Shown here one piece after another: positions 1 through 7,529 of a stretch of DNA of 20,409 nucleotides. Both the position numbers and the translations under genes were made by a program. This DNA is from JABMRP01 sp964444795 (GTDB lineage Bacteria; Planctomycetota; Planctomycetia; Pirellulales; Thermoguttaceae). How positions within the stretch are numbered: the stretch's first letter is position 1; every line of letters starts with the position of its first letter. The notes beneath the pieces were generated by a model, which had not been told where the DNA came from, did not search any database, and was given only the letters and a program-made list of their open reading frames with translations. The DNA lies in the NCBI GenBank assembly GCA_964444795.1, contig CAYUIQ010000169.1, positions 1 to 20,409 on the forward strand, written 5' to 3'.

Positions 1-29
1 GTGGCAAGGGACGAAGGGTAAAAACGCCC

Positions 30-494
30 TTACTCACTTTCCCGTTGGGAGCGCGGCTCGCGGGGTACGTAGATCTGGCCCTTGGAGTCGAGCTTGAACG
101 GAATGGTGTTCTCCTCCGCTTTCACGTCGGCGATCAGAGTGGTGGCTGTGTTGTACTTCATGGGCACCGTCTCGGGGATCGCCGCTTGGGGCGGATCGTC
201 GTCGGGGTTGCTTTCCCGGCCGGACCAGATACGTACCTTGTACTTGCCTACCGGCAGGCCGTCGACGTCGTCGTCGGGCTCGATCGTGTATTGCCCCTGG
301 TCGTCGGTCGTGCCGAAACCCGACGGGCCGTCTTCGGCTTCGGAGATGAACGAGATCGACGCCCGCGGAAGCGGCTTGCCGTCGAGGGTGACCTTCCCGC
401 CGACCGGATAAGTCGTCGGTCCGCCACAGCCGATGAGCATCACCGTCAGCCCTATGCCCGCGATCGAATAACGTATCGCACTCAATTCACTCAT
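30..494 (-). CDS. Small lipoprotein with carboxypeptidase-regulatory-like (transthyretin-type) fold
   Basis: Predicted 154-residue secreted lipoprotein of unknown detailed function. The start is the ATG at 494, preceded on the minus strand by a purine-rich AGGGGGGG stretch; the longer frame upstream to 596 has no lipoprotein signal. Residues 8-23 form a hydrophobic stretch ending in a lipobox (LIGC, Cys23), so the mature protein should be lipid-anchored. After the anchor, the segment beginning YPVGGKVTLDGKPLP is typical of the small beta-sandwich domain found in many planctomycete lipoproteins, with DDQGQYTIEP and LPVGKYKVRI as later strands. The C-terminus is acidic and hydrophilic. It is divergent from the DUF1559 gene at 767; such lipoproteins are often found beside DUF1559 genes in this phylum, so a shared surface role is possible but is inference. 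Family call fairly sure, function unknown. Confidence 0.85.
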   Translation of the reverse strand: MSELSAIRYSIAGIGLTVMLIGCGGPTTYPVGGKVTLDGKPLPRASISFISEAEDGPSGFGTTDDQGQYTIEPDDDVDGLPVGKYKVRIWSGRESNPDDDPPQAAIPETVPMKYNTATTLIADVKAEENTIPFKLDSKGQIYVPREPRSQRESE

Positions 495-558
495 GATCGC
501 CCCCCCCTGGAGGGTTAAAGTTCTGGATTGTTGCTTCCTCGCACGTTGCGTGCATGTT

Positions 559-610
559 CGTAGCATGGGCCTCCGGCCCGTGAGAGTTGGGAACACGGGC
601 CCATGCTACG
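559..610. repeat. Imperfect palindromic intergenic repeat (GTAGCATGGGC type)
   Basis: The left arm at 559-582 reads CGTAGCATGGGC followed by CTCCGGC and CCGTG. The right arm at 594-610 is CACGGGCCCATGCTACG. The arms are exact inverse complements except for a 7-base insertion in the left arm. This looks like a dispersed planctomycete repeat of the 'catgggcctccggcccgtg' kind; genome-wide copy number cannot be seen here. It lies between two divergent genes, where it may shape the transcripts or simply be neutral repetitive DNA. Confidence 0.7.
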
Positions 611-668
611 TTGGAATTAGCCCATCGCACCAAGTTCGCTCGGCATCTCGGCTGCCACCGCAACCGTG

Positions 669-697
669 TTGCGTTTGGCGAAACTCCCGAGTAGAAT
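669..697 (+). promoter_or_regulatory. Candidate sigma70 promoter for the DUF1559 gene
   Basis: A strong -10 box TAGAAT (692-697) is preceded at 17 nt by TTGCGT (669-674), a weak -35 matching only TTG. It lies about 70 nt upstream of the ATG at 767. The same TAGAATAC string recurs as the -10 of the candidate dapF promoter in this window, which raises confidence a little. Pattern-based only. Confidence 0.4.
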
Positions 698-766
698 ACC
701 ACTAAAGAACAGGGGTTACCAGGAAAATTCACCTTTCCGCGGAAGATCTTCCTTGGGGGGAAGCCC

Positions 767-1702
767 ATGTCCAGGTCCGATGCTCATCGGTCGCGCGGGT
801 TTACGCTGGTCGAGTTGCTGGTGGTGATCACGATCATCGGTATTCTGATGGGGTTGCTGCTGCCGGCCGTGCAGGCGGTTCGCGAGGCGGCGCGTCGCAC
901 GACGTGTCGAAACAACCTCAAACAACTCGGTCTGGCCATGCAGCACTACGCCGAGATCGACGAACGCTTCCCGCCGTCGAACATCACCAAACCGAAGCAA
1001 CACGCGTGGATTGCCTTCCTCTTGCCGCACATCGAGCAGGAAGCTCTCTACAGGGACTACCACTGGGACGTCAACTGGAGCAACACGGTCAACCAGCCGG
1101 TGGTCAACGTCCACTTGCAGATCATGCGTTGTCCGTCGGCCCCGGGCCGGCTAACGCGGTTCGACGATCTGGGCAACGGCAAGACGGCGGCGGCCGGCGA
1201 CTACGCACCGCCCGGCTGGGTCTCCAACCAGGTGGTCAAGGCGGGGATGGTTCCGCCGATGAAGAACCGCCACGGCATGATGGTCAACGGCGGCGGGCTG
1301 CCCCCGGCGTTGATTCGCGATGGGTTGTCCAACACGTTGATGTTTACCGAAGACTCCGGCCGGCCCGAGTTTTGGACCCGCACGGGCCGCGGCCCCAACA
1401 AGCTGAAACTCAACTGCGGCAACCTGTCGATCACCGGCGGCCGCGTACTGGGCGCCGGTTGGGCCGACAAGCGGTCTTCGATCCCGCTGCACAGTTTCAA
1501 CCGCAAAGGCAAGAGTTGCCCGGGCCCATGCCCCATCAATTGCACCAACAACAACGAAGCCTTCAGCTTCCATCCCGGCGGCGTCTGCGCCGTCTTCGGC
1601 GACGGGAGCGTGCGGTTCATCAATGAAGACATCACCGTGGCCACCTACGCCGCGCTGATCACCCGCGACAACGACGAGCCGATCAACTCGGGCGATTATT
1701 GA
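767..1702 (+). CDS. DUF1559 domain protein with type IV pilin-like N-terminus
   Basis: A 311-residue protein of the large planctomycete DUF1559 family. The start ATG at 767 follows a GGGGGGAAG ribosome-binding site. A short basic leader ends in the prepilin peptidase site RG|FTLVELLVV (residues 10-20) with the conserved Glu at mature position 5 (residue 16), followed by a hydrophobic helix to about residue 35 and the usual AVREAARRTTCRNNLKQLGL segment. Near the C-terminus the family's H-X9-DG signature is present (His269, Asp279-Gly280). Members are thought to be processed like pseudopilins and exposed in or beyond the cytoplasmic membrane; their function is not established, and genomes carry many paralogues. 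The gene is closed by a hairpin terminator at 1837-1861. Family assignment is very secure. Confidence 0.95.
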   Translation: MSRSDAHRSRGFTLVELLVVITIIGILMGLLLPAVQAVREAARRTTCRNNLKQLGLAMQHYAEIDERFPPSNITKPKQHAWIAFLLPHIEQEALYRDYHWDVNWSNTVNQPVVNVHLQIMRCPSAPGRLTRFDDLGNGKTAAAGDYAPPGWVSNQVVKAGMVPPMKNRHGMMVNGGGLPPALIRDGLSNTLMFTEDSGRPEFWTRTGRGPNKLKLNCGNLSITGGRVLGAGWADKRSSIPLHSFNRKGKSCPGPCPINCTNNNEAFSFHPGGVCAVFGDGSVRFINEDITVATYAALITRDNDEPINSGDY

Positions 1703-1723
1703 GCGGGGTTGGGTTCGCATGGA

Positions 1724-1750
1724 AACCCGAAGCGTCAGCGAGGGACGACC
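1724..1750 (+). repeat. Dispersed repeat, copy 1 (CCCGAAGCGTCAGCGAGGGA type)
   Basis: The string AACCCGAAGCGTCAGCGAGG plus GACGACC lies just after the DUF1559 stop. A second copy, inverted and with T/A at the variable position (CGTAAGCG), is at 8159-8186. Two near-identical intergenic copies in 20 kb indicate a dispersed repeat family; no coding role is visible. Confidence 0.7.
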
Positions 1751-1827
1751 CCTTTTCCCGCTTTCAACGTAGCACACAAACCGCGCGGGTGCAACGGTCC
1801 GGTAGCCTGTCACGGATGACGTCCCGA

Positions 1828-2077
1828 ATCGGGTGCCACTGGCGTCTCGCCAGTGTTTTTTGGAGTCGTAGCTTGCACTTTGTCCACCCAAGGCAAGCCT
1901 TCAGCGGCAATCGGCTTCGTCCCGTCGGGAATCCGGCATGGGGTGGATCTGCCTCTCGAAGAGGCCGTGGAGTATGACCTTGTTTCAAGGCAATGAACGC
2001 GGGCAGTGTTTCTTGATTGGTTCCGACTGCAAGCTACGGCACAGACAGGCACTGGCGAAACGCCAGTGGCACCCGAT
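1828..2077. repeat. 250-bp MITE-like element with 50-bp imperfect terminal inverted repeats
   Basis: The left end (1828-1877) begins ATCGGGTGCCACTGGCGTCT and ends CGTAGCTTGCA. The right end (2028-2077) is its inverse complement over the same 50-base length, identical at the outer 19 bases and the inner 11 and diverged in the middle. Each end also holds its own hairpin, CACTGGCG-3 nt-CGCCAGTG. The 150 bp between the ends carry no convincing gene. No target-site duplication was found at the borders. It fills most of the convergent gap between the DUF1559 and DUF6259 genes. It could be a MITE-like element or two inverted insertions of one REP-type repeat. Confidence 0.65.
1837..1861 (+). terminator. 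Rho-independent terminator after the DUF1559 gene
   Basis: A perfect 8-bp stem CACTGGCG / CGCCAGTG with a 3-nt loop (TCT) is followed at once by six T residues (1856-1861). It is formed by the left end of the 250-bp inverted-repeat element, 135 nt after the stop codon. The copy in the right end lacks a T tract on the strand that would serve the opposing gene. Confidence 0.75.
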
Positions 2078-2082
2078 CCACC

Positions 2083-5000
2083 CTACTTCTCATGTTCGAC
2101 CACCAAACACCCCACGTCGTGCGGGCCGATCTCCAGACTCACGATTGCCGTCGGGCCTTCGTGCCGCACTTCTGCCGGGCGGTCGTTCCAGGCGTCGTGA
2201 TATGTGGTGCCCGCGATGTGAGGAATACGGAGCACCGGGCCGCGAACCGTGCGGTGGCGGGCGTTGTAGAGGGTAACCACCGTCTTTCCGTCGATGGGAA
2301 AGGCGTTGGCAAATACGCCGCCTTGCTCGGTCGGCACCAGCGGCACGGGGGCGAGCGTGGTGAACGCGTCGCGGTGGGCGTGGAGGATGCGGTAGCAGCG
2401 GCGGACGGTGGCCAGGGTCTCCGGCTCGAACCACTGTTGGGCCGGGCCTTCCAGCCAGATCGCCTCGCCGTTGAAGAAAACCCACTTCACACCCGTTGCC
2501 CAACTGCCGGTCGGCCGATCGCAGAAGAGGATCTCGATCGTCTTGAAATCCGGCACGGCAAATCGGGCCATGTTCAAGGGCACCCGGGTCGGCGTGCGTT
2601 GTGAAGAGAACATGGCATAGGTAAAACTGCCGTCCTGGTACTGCGAGGTGACGTCGACGGGCATCTCTTCGCTGTAGAGGGCAACGCCCGGCTTCTCGGC
2701 TTCGATCCGCCGGCGGACCAGCCGCGTGCAGTCGCGTTCGGCCGCGACCGGATCGCTGGGAACCGGGTGCCCATGGTCGGTGGCGTAACACTGCTTGTCG
2801 CGGTTGGCGAATCCGAACTGGTCGAGATACATGCCGTCGACGTCGAGTTGCCGGAGTTTGGTTTCGTAGGTCGAGGCTTGCACCTCTCGCCACGCACCGA
2901 CCGCCGGACAGACGAACATCTCGCTGACGCCGGGCCAATACTTGCCCTTGCCGTCGGGACCGATCAACTGCCACTGCCGGCCGTGTTTCTGCCCCAACAG
3001 TCCGTTCTCCTGGAGCAGATAGCCCTCGATGTACAGCCCGACGGGTACGCCGCGCCGTTGTGCCGCACCGATCGCGTGGCGCAAGGTCGGATGTCCGTCG
3101 GCCAGGCGATCGAACGGCGAGAGGTCGCCCGTCCGGCCGTAAAGACGTCCCTTACCCGGCACGTTACCCCAATCGAACAGGTGCAGGTAGTCGATCCCGC
3201 CGAAATGCTCGACGGCCTCGTCGATGGCCGGTTCGAGGTCGATCGTTCCGTTCCGGTCGTCGCCCAACGGATCATGGGCCCAAAGAAACCGCTGGCGGAA
3301 GTTGAACACCTCGCGAAACCACTGCCGGCGCGGCACCACCGGCCGGTACCACGAATGCAACCAGTTTCGATAGGCGTCGAACCCCCGATGCCACGACCCG
3401 TCGGTCAGGTGCAGCACGGCCGGCGCCGCGTCGAACCGGTCGCCCGGCTTCAATATCACGCGCGCGTACTCCACCCCGACGCGCATCGCGCCGTCTTCCG
3501 CTTTCTCCAGAAAATACTCGCGCCGCAAACAGTCCGTGTCCTCGGTTCGCAACGCCAGCCCGCATCGATCGGACGGGTTGAAACTGTCGACGAATTGCAG
3601 TGGAAACATCCCACTGTAGGGTTGCCGCAAGGCACACGGGCGGTTGTCGAAGACCGTCCCGCGTTGCGGAAACAGGTAGTACGTGTCGCGGGGCTCCTCG
3701 CCCAGACGATAGGGACCGATGATCGGCGCGGTCAGATCGACCGTATGGGGTGTAGCGCCCGTGTTGACGATCGTGGTGGCAAACCGCACGGCATCGACGC
3801 CACTCGGCTGGAGATCGATGCCAAGGCGAAGACCGGCAACGGTGCCGACTTGATACCAGTGACGCCGATCCGCATGGCCTTCGGATGGCGCGTTGTCGGG
3901 CTGGAGATCCTCGGCGGCAATGTCCTGGCCGTCGACTCGGAGCTTCACCAGCGGGACCGGCTCGGCCAGATAGCTCCAGCCGGTCGCCGGATGAATCAAC
4001 CGCCCGAGGATCGGCGGCCCCGTCGGTCGCATCCGGATTTCGAGCGGTGAGGCGGCCGATTCCGGTTTCTCGGGCGATATCGGAGGCGAAAGCAGGGGTC
4101 GCCGCTGATCGAGCGCGGCGGGAAAGAGACACCGCGGGCCGGTCCCGACGGTCAAGGCCGCCAGGGCAAAAGCGCCTTGCTTGGTCCGGTCGCACAGCAC
4201 GATCGCTTTTAGGGTTTTTCGGGTGTCCGCGGCCGCCACCACGACCTGGACACCTTGTCCCACGCCAAATCGGCCGGTTGCGGCGTCCATCGGCAGACAC
4301 TGGTCGACCGTTCCATCGGCATACTCCAGACGCAGCCGAAACCGATCGACGTCGGTCAGTCCCGTTAATCGGCCGGTGCCGTGGGCCGGTTCTTCGGAGC
4401 CGGTGAAATCCGCCAGCAACAGGGCATACACTTCGGCCGTCTTTTGATCGACCGGCAGGCGAAGTTCCGACTTGCCGGCCATCGTGGTCGCCGCCAGATC
4501 GGGTCCGTCGACGATCAATCGAAACGGCACTCCCTCGGCGGTCACTTCGGAGGAAGTGAACCAATCGGCCAAGAGCCAGCGCCGCCGCCAGGGCAGGCTT
4601 GGGGTGTTGGCCGCGTGACCGAGCGAGATCGAGGCAAAGCGATCAAAACGAGCCCCGGTGCGCCACGTCACCGAATCGGCCAAGGATCGCGGACGGCGCT
4701 GGCGAACCCACTCCAATCGCGACACTTCCAGAAGAGCGCCGGGCCTGACCGCTTGCACCTGTACGGCCAGCCCGCTGAGTGTGGGGATCCGCTGGGCCAC
4801 GGGAGCCAGATCGACGTTGACCGTGTGCCACCGCCCGTCGGCGACAATCTCCCCGACCGGTACGAGTGTTTCGTAGTCGGGACCGCCGTCGCGTGGCGTG
4901 CCCAGTCCGCAGACGGCGTAGTCGGCCCAGGAGCGAAGTCCCGCCGCCCGATAACGCATCGCCACGTAGCGGTATCCGTCCAGCGCCACCGGGCGCGGCA

Positions 5001-5259
5001 GGTTCCACGACCATTTCATCCCGCGGCCCGGAACAGAAACTTCAAAGGCGGATGCGTTACCGACATGCCGGGCAGCGCATCGAGACACGTCGGCCGGATT
5101 GCCCAGCCAGGACGGTTGTGCGGTCCAGGATGCTTCGCCCAGCCCAACGGACCGATCGGCCCGGGCGGCGTTCTCGGGCTCACCCGATAAGGCGGCCGCC
5201 GAGCAAGCGGCAACGAGAAGGGCGATCACGAGCGGATGGTTTGGCGGCGGGGCTGTCAA
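2083..5259 (-). CDS. Large secreted DUF6259-type putative glycoside hydrolase
   Basis: About 1058 residues. Two TTG starts are possible. The one at 5259 is preferred because GAGGTGA lies 5-10 nt upstream and it gives a compact signal peptide (PLVIALLVAACSAAALS). The TTG at 5304 would add 15 residues and also has purines upstream. The first half looks like beta-sandwich domains. The second half resembles a TIM barrel of the alpha-galactosidase-like group: DYLHLFDWGN, VPVGLYIEGYLL, then DVDGMYLDQFG with Asp813 as candidate nucleophile, and LYSEEMPVD (Glu864/Glu865). This fits DUF6259 proteins, whose substrates are mostly unknown; a secreted or periplasmic carbohydrate role is inferred. It lies downstream of the DUF1573 gene on the same strand with a short gap, so co-transcription is plausible. 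Family confidence moderate, substrate unknown. Confidence 0.8.
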   Translation of the reverse strand: MTAPPPNHPLVIALLVAACSAAALSGEPENAARADRSVGLGEASWTAQPSWLGNPADVSRCAARHVGNASAFEVSVPGRGMKWSWNLPRPVALDGYRYVAMRYRAAGLRSWADYAVCGLGTPRDGGPDYETLVPVGEIVADGRWHTVNVDLAPVAQRIPTLSGLAVQVQAVRPGALLEVSRLEWVRQRRPRSLADSVTWRTGARFDRFASISLGHAANTPSLPWRRRWLLADWFTSSEVTAEGVPFRLIVDGPDLAATTMAGKSELRLPVDQKTAEVYALLLADFTGSEEPAHGTGRLTGLTDVDRFRLRLEYADGTVDQCLPMDAATGRFGVGQGVQVVVAAADTRKTLKAIVLCDRTKQGAFALAALTVGTGPRCLFPAALDQRRPLLSPPISPEKPESAASPLEIRMRPTGPPILGRLIHPATGWSYLAEPVPLVKLRVDGQDIAAEDLQPDNAPSEGHADRRHWYQVGTVAGLRLGIDLQPSGVDAVRFATTIVNTGATPHTVDLTAPIIGPYRLGEEPRDTYYLFPQRGTVFDNRPCALRQPYSGMFPLQFVDSFNPSDRCGLALRTEDTDCLRREYFLEKAEDGAMRVGVEYARVILKPGDRFDAAPAVLHLTDGSWHRGFDAYRNWLHSWYRPVVPRRQWFREVFNFRQRFLWAHDPLGDDRNGTIDLEPAIDEAVEHFGGIDYLHLFDWGNVPGKGRLYGRTGDLSPFDRLADGHPTLRHAIGAAQRRGVPVGLYIEGYLLQENGLLGQKHGRQWQLIGPDGKGKYWPGVSEMFVCPAVGAWREVQASTYETKLRQLDVDGMYLDQFGFANRDKQCYATDHGHPVPSDPVAAERDCTRLVRRRIEAEKPGVALYSEEMPVDVTSQYQDGSFTYAMFSSQRTPTRVPLNMARFAVPDFKTIEILFCDRPTGSWATGVKWVFFNGEAIWLEGPAQQWFEPETLATVRRCYRILHAHRDAFTTLAPVPLVPTEQGGVFANAFPIDGKTVVTLYNARHRTVRGPVLRIPHIAGTTYHDAWNDRPAEVRHEGPTAIVSLEIGPHDVGCLVVEHEK

Positions 5260-5334
5260 CCATTCACCTCGCGGTGGGTTTTCGTTGAGCGGACGTCCGG
5301 ACAACGAAACCCTACTCCGCAGCGCCGCCGGCTG

Positions 5335-6360
5335 TCAAGGAGAAGTCGTCCCGTGCGATACGAGCACGTTTTTCGAGGGTGTGACGACGGCATAAGCCGC
5401 CAACTCGGCCGTCGCGCCGGCCAGATCGGTTTCGATGCGAATCGCCTGCCGCACCCTGCCCGGTTCCTCACCGGCGGCAAAGGTGACGGGAACGACGTGG
5501 ATCGCCTTGGCCGGTTGCTCCACGGCCGTGGGCGCCGAGAAGCGGCCGTCGTCGCAGGTAACGGCGGTGATCCGAAACGGCTCCGTGCCACGGACGACCA
5601 CGTGCCTGGTCACTTGCTCGCCTGCCGCAACCGAGCCGATGAACATCGGCGAGGGGCTCACCGTGATCGACGAAAGCACGCGCCCCTCGGCCAGCACGGG
5701 AATCTCCGGCGTCGAGCGATCGCTCGTCTTCAGGATCAGATGGTCCTTGATATAGCCGGCCGGAGCGTCCTCGGCCAACGACACCTGGAGCTTATAAGCC
5801 ACCCGGCCACCGCTGCGCGAGGTTTCGACAACTTTACCGCGAAGATAAGGATTCTTGCTTTCCACGCCCAGGATTTTCCAGTCGCTACGGCCGAAATGGT
5901 GGACGGCGATCCCTTTCTCGATGGCCGTGCCCTGTTGCACACTGCCCAAATCGGCCGCCGGAGGAGTCAACACCACGTCGCTGCGAATGTGGACACTTAC
6001 GTGGAGTTGCACCCGGGCGTAATAGGGCTTGTCGAACGTCACGGTCACCGTGGCGCCTTGATGCCCGCGAAATGCACGGCTGTTGATCCGGGCGACGATC
6101 GCCCCTTGCTCGTACGTCTTCAGCGACGGGTTCTCGATTCGCGGCTGGGTACACCTGCAACTCGAACGGACGCTGGCAATGTGGACGTCTTCGAGGAAAA
6201 TGTTCTTTACCTTGAATTCGAACTCCGCCTTGGCATCCCGGGCGATCGACCCAAAATTGTGGGACGTCGTCTCGAACATCCGGGCGGCCCACGGCTGGGC
6301 AAAAACGGGTGAGGGGACCAGAACGGTCCCGAGAATAACGAGAAAGCTTTTGCCAACCAT
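5335..6360 (-). CDS. Secreted DUF1573 domain protein
   Basis: 341 residues from the ATG at 6360, chosen because AGAGGG lies just upstream and because it gives a standard signal peptide (MVGKSFLVILGTVLVPSPVFA, cleaved near residue 21). The mature N-terminus FETTSHNFGSIARDAKAEFE and the following SSCRCTQPRI match DUF1573, where an Ig-like beta-sandwich carries a conserved Cys-x-Cys-Thr; here it is Cys-Arg-Cys-Thr. Two or three further immunoglobulin-like repeats follow (VVLTPPAADLGSVQQGT; SSITVSPSPMFIGSVAAGEQ). The family is abundant in Planctomycetota and Bacteroidota and is exported; its biochemical role is unknown. The gene may be transcribed together with the DUF6259 gene downstream. An in-frame ATG at 6381 is an alternative start but lacks a ribosome-binding site. 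Confidence 0.9.
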   Translation of the reverse strand: MVGKSFLVILGTVLVPSPVFAQPWAARMFETTSHNFGSIARDAKAEFEFKVKNIFLEDVHIASVRSSCRCTQPRIENPSLKTYEQGAIVARINSRAFRGHQGATVTVTFDKPYYARVQLHVSVHIRSDVVLTPPAADLGSVQQGTAIEKGIAVHHFGRSDWKILGVESKNPYLRGKVVETSRSGGRVAYKLQVSLAEDAPAGYIKDHLILKTSDRSTPEIPVLAEGRVLSSITVSPSPMFIGSVAAGEQVTRHVVVRGTEPFRITAVTCDDGRFSAPTAVEQPAKAIHVVPVTFAAGEEPGRVRQAIRIETDLAGATAELAAYAVVTPSKNVLVSHGTTSP

Positions 6361-6494
6361 AATCGAAAATCCCTCTGACATGAGGAATGCGGGCAGGGTG
6401 ACTTTCTTTAATACTACACTCGCGTCGGCCGCAAAGGGACCCCCCAAAGTAGTGGAGAGCCGTGCTCGAAATAGCCTGATTGCGGCAGTTTGGT

Positions 6495-6728
6495 TTATTG
6501 CAGCAGTTTGGCGATATCCTCGGCCGAGGGAACCTTACCCACGACTTTTACCGTTCCGTCGATGGCCAGCGCGGGCGTCATCATCACGCCGAAGCTGGTG
6601 ATCCGCATGATGTCGGTTACCTTTTCGACCGTCGCTTCGATTCCTGACTCGGTGATCGCGGCCTGGACGTTCTCGGCCAGTTTCGTGCATTTCGGGCAAC
6701 CGGTACCCAGTACTTGTACGAGTTTCAT
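6495..6728 (-). CDS. Thioredoxin-like small redox-active disulfide protein
   Basis: 77 residues from the ATG at 6728, preceded by GGAAGGA. The N-terminus MKLVQVLGTGCPKCTKLAEN carries a CxxC redox centre (Cys11-Pro-Lys-Cys14), and a cis-proline region MMTPALAIDG follows (Pro52). The size and the GCPKC motif match the 'redox-active disulfide protein 2' / MTH895 group of mini-thioredoxins. Members are commonly encoded next to ArsR-type regulators and a membrane permease in metal-responsive loci. Here ArsR lies 58 nt upstream on the same strand, but no permease follows. It probably reduces a cytoplasmic disulfide partner; the partner is unknown. Longer upstream translation to 6797 overlaps the arsR-like gene and is not supported. 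Confidence 0.9.
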   Translation of the reverse strand: MKLVQVLGTGCPKCTKLAENVQAAITESGIEATVEKVTDIMRITSFGVMMTPALAIDGTVKVVGKVPSAEDIAKLLQ

Positions 6729-6786
6729 TCTCGATCCTTCCGATCGTCTGCTTCTGGATTCACCGTTTCTTCGGTGATGAAGGCAA

Positions 6787-7110
6787 CTACCCGACAAACT
6801 GCTGTTGAAGCTCCATATTGGAGCGAATGACCGATTCCACGCACTGGAAAAAGTTGAGCACGCAGGGCACTCTCAGGCGGTAGTAGACCTGCGAGCCGCG
6901 TTTCTCGTCCTGTACGATCCCGGCGCTTCGGAGCGTGGCCAGATGTTTTGAGACGGTCGACATGTCCGACCCGATCATCTCGGTCAACTCGCAAACGCAC
7001 TTTTCCTGCTCGCCGGCCAACTGATCGACAATGAACAGCCGCGTGGGATGGGCCATCGCCTTGACAATCTTCGCCCGGGCTTCAAACAGTGCTTGCGTCT
7101 TGGCGTCCAT
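6787..7110 (-). CDS. ArsR/SmtB family winged-helix regulator
   Basis: 107 residues from the ATG at 7110, preceded by AAGGGAG. The body is a standard ArsR winged helix: IVKAMAHPTRLFIVDQLA, then EKCVCELTEMIG with the Cys38-Val-Cys40 metal-binding pair of ArsR-type sensors, the recognition helix DMSTVSKHLATLRSAGIV and the wing EKRGSQVYYRL. Two more cysteines (Cys83, Cys90) lie near the C-terminus and could complete a metalloid or metal site. Such proteins repress their own operon until a metal or redox signal binds. A perfect palindrome over its promoter (7135-7156) is a likely operator. The downstream mini-thioredoxin is probably co-transcribed. The inducing ligand cannot be told from sequence. 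Confidence 0.92.
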   Translation of the reverse strand: MDAKTQALFEARAKIVKAMAHPTRLFIVDQLAGEQEKCVCELTEMIGSDMSTVSKHLATLRSAGIVQDEKRGSQVYYRLRVPCVLNFFQCVESVIRSNMELQQQFVG

Positions 7111-7134
7111 TGCATCTCCCTTATCGACACCCAT

Positions 7135-7171
7135 CACTTGGCAGTTTAGCCAAGTGACCAAGAATTGTCAA
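7135..7171 (-). promoter_or_regulatory. Promoter and probable ArsR operator
   Basis: On the minus strand TTGACA (7166-7171) is followed by a 17-nt spacer and TAAACT (7143-7148), a good sigma70-type promoter. A perfect inverted repeat CACTTGGC / GCCAAGTG (7135-7142 and 7149-7156) brackets the -10 box exactly, so a bound dimer would block RNA polymerase. Its position 25 nt upstream of the arsR-like ATG fits autorepression. Confidence 0.75.
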
Positions 7172-7189
7172 CCCCGTGAATTCATGGCG

Positions 7190-7264
7190 GAAAAAGGGGA
7201 CAGGTCCAATTTGCCGGAACGGCCCGGAGGGTGCTTCGCACAAATTGGACCTGTCCCCTTTTTC
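7190..7264. repeat. Perfect 24-bp-arm palindromic repeat (GGGGACAGGTCCAATTTG type)
   Basis: The arms 7190-7213 and 7241-7264 are exact inverse complements, starting GAAAAAGGGGACAGGTCCAA, with a 27-nt spacer. A shortened copy of the left arm and the following TTTGCCGGAACG occurs at 20369-20392. Repeats with an AAAAGGGGACAGG core are known in several phyla and in some genomes accompany REP-associated tyrosine transposases; no such transposase is in this window. A strong RNA hairpin would form in either direction. Confidence 0.8.
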
Positions 7265-7529
7265 CCCCTTTTTCCCCGCGGTTCGCCTTTGGGCGACGAT
7301 CGGATTGTACAGGATATGACGGCTGGGGGGTAGAATTCTCGACGAGTTCGACGAACCGGGCGACCAGATCACGGCAACGAGCCAAAGCGGTCCCCGACGC
7401 AAGCGGAAAATATACCGTAATCGTTCTATTTTCTTCCCGCACGGCGTTCCCCAGTGAGCTACATAGTACTAATGCGTTTGAACAAGCAATTGCCACATTC
7501 TCCTGATAGATAGAAACCGGAGGCTTCCC
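7265..7529 (+). other. Intergenic DNA upstream of cheW, with a possible -10 box
   Basis: No gene is supported here. A TAGAAT hexamer at 7331-7336 resembles the -10 boxes seen elsewhere in the window, but the nearest TTG-like -35 (TTGTAC, 7305-7310) is 20 nt away, which is too far for a standard promoter. If it is used, the cheW transcript would carry a leader of roughly 185 nt. Confidence 0.25.

Noticed and set aside
1..29. Possible terminator of the first lipoprotein gene (AAGGG...CCCTT)
   Set aside because: A stem of only 5 bp with the T run in the loop rather than after the stem.
2767..4050. Long plus-strand open frame (427 codons)
   Set aside because: Antisense shadow of the DUF6259 gene in GC-rich DNA; low-complexity Arg/Val/Gly-rich translation, no motif, no ribosome-binding site.
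3272..4564. Long minus-strand frame (430 codons)
   Set aside because: Out-of-frame reading of the DUF6259 gene, Arg/Ser-rich and without domains.
5236..6312. Plus-strand frame (358 codons)
   Set aside because: Antisense to the DUF1573 protein, which has a signal peptide and family motifs; the shadow has none.
6361..6494. Promoter for the DUF1573 gene in the gap after the thioredoxin-like gene
   Set aside because: A TAGTAT-like box is present, but no -35 at acceptable spacing.
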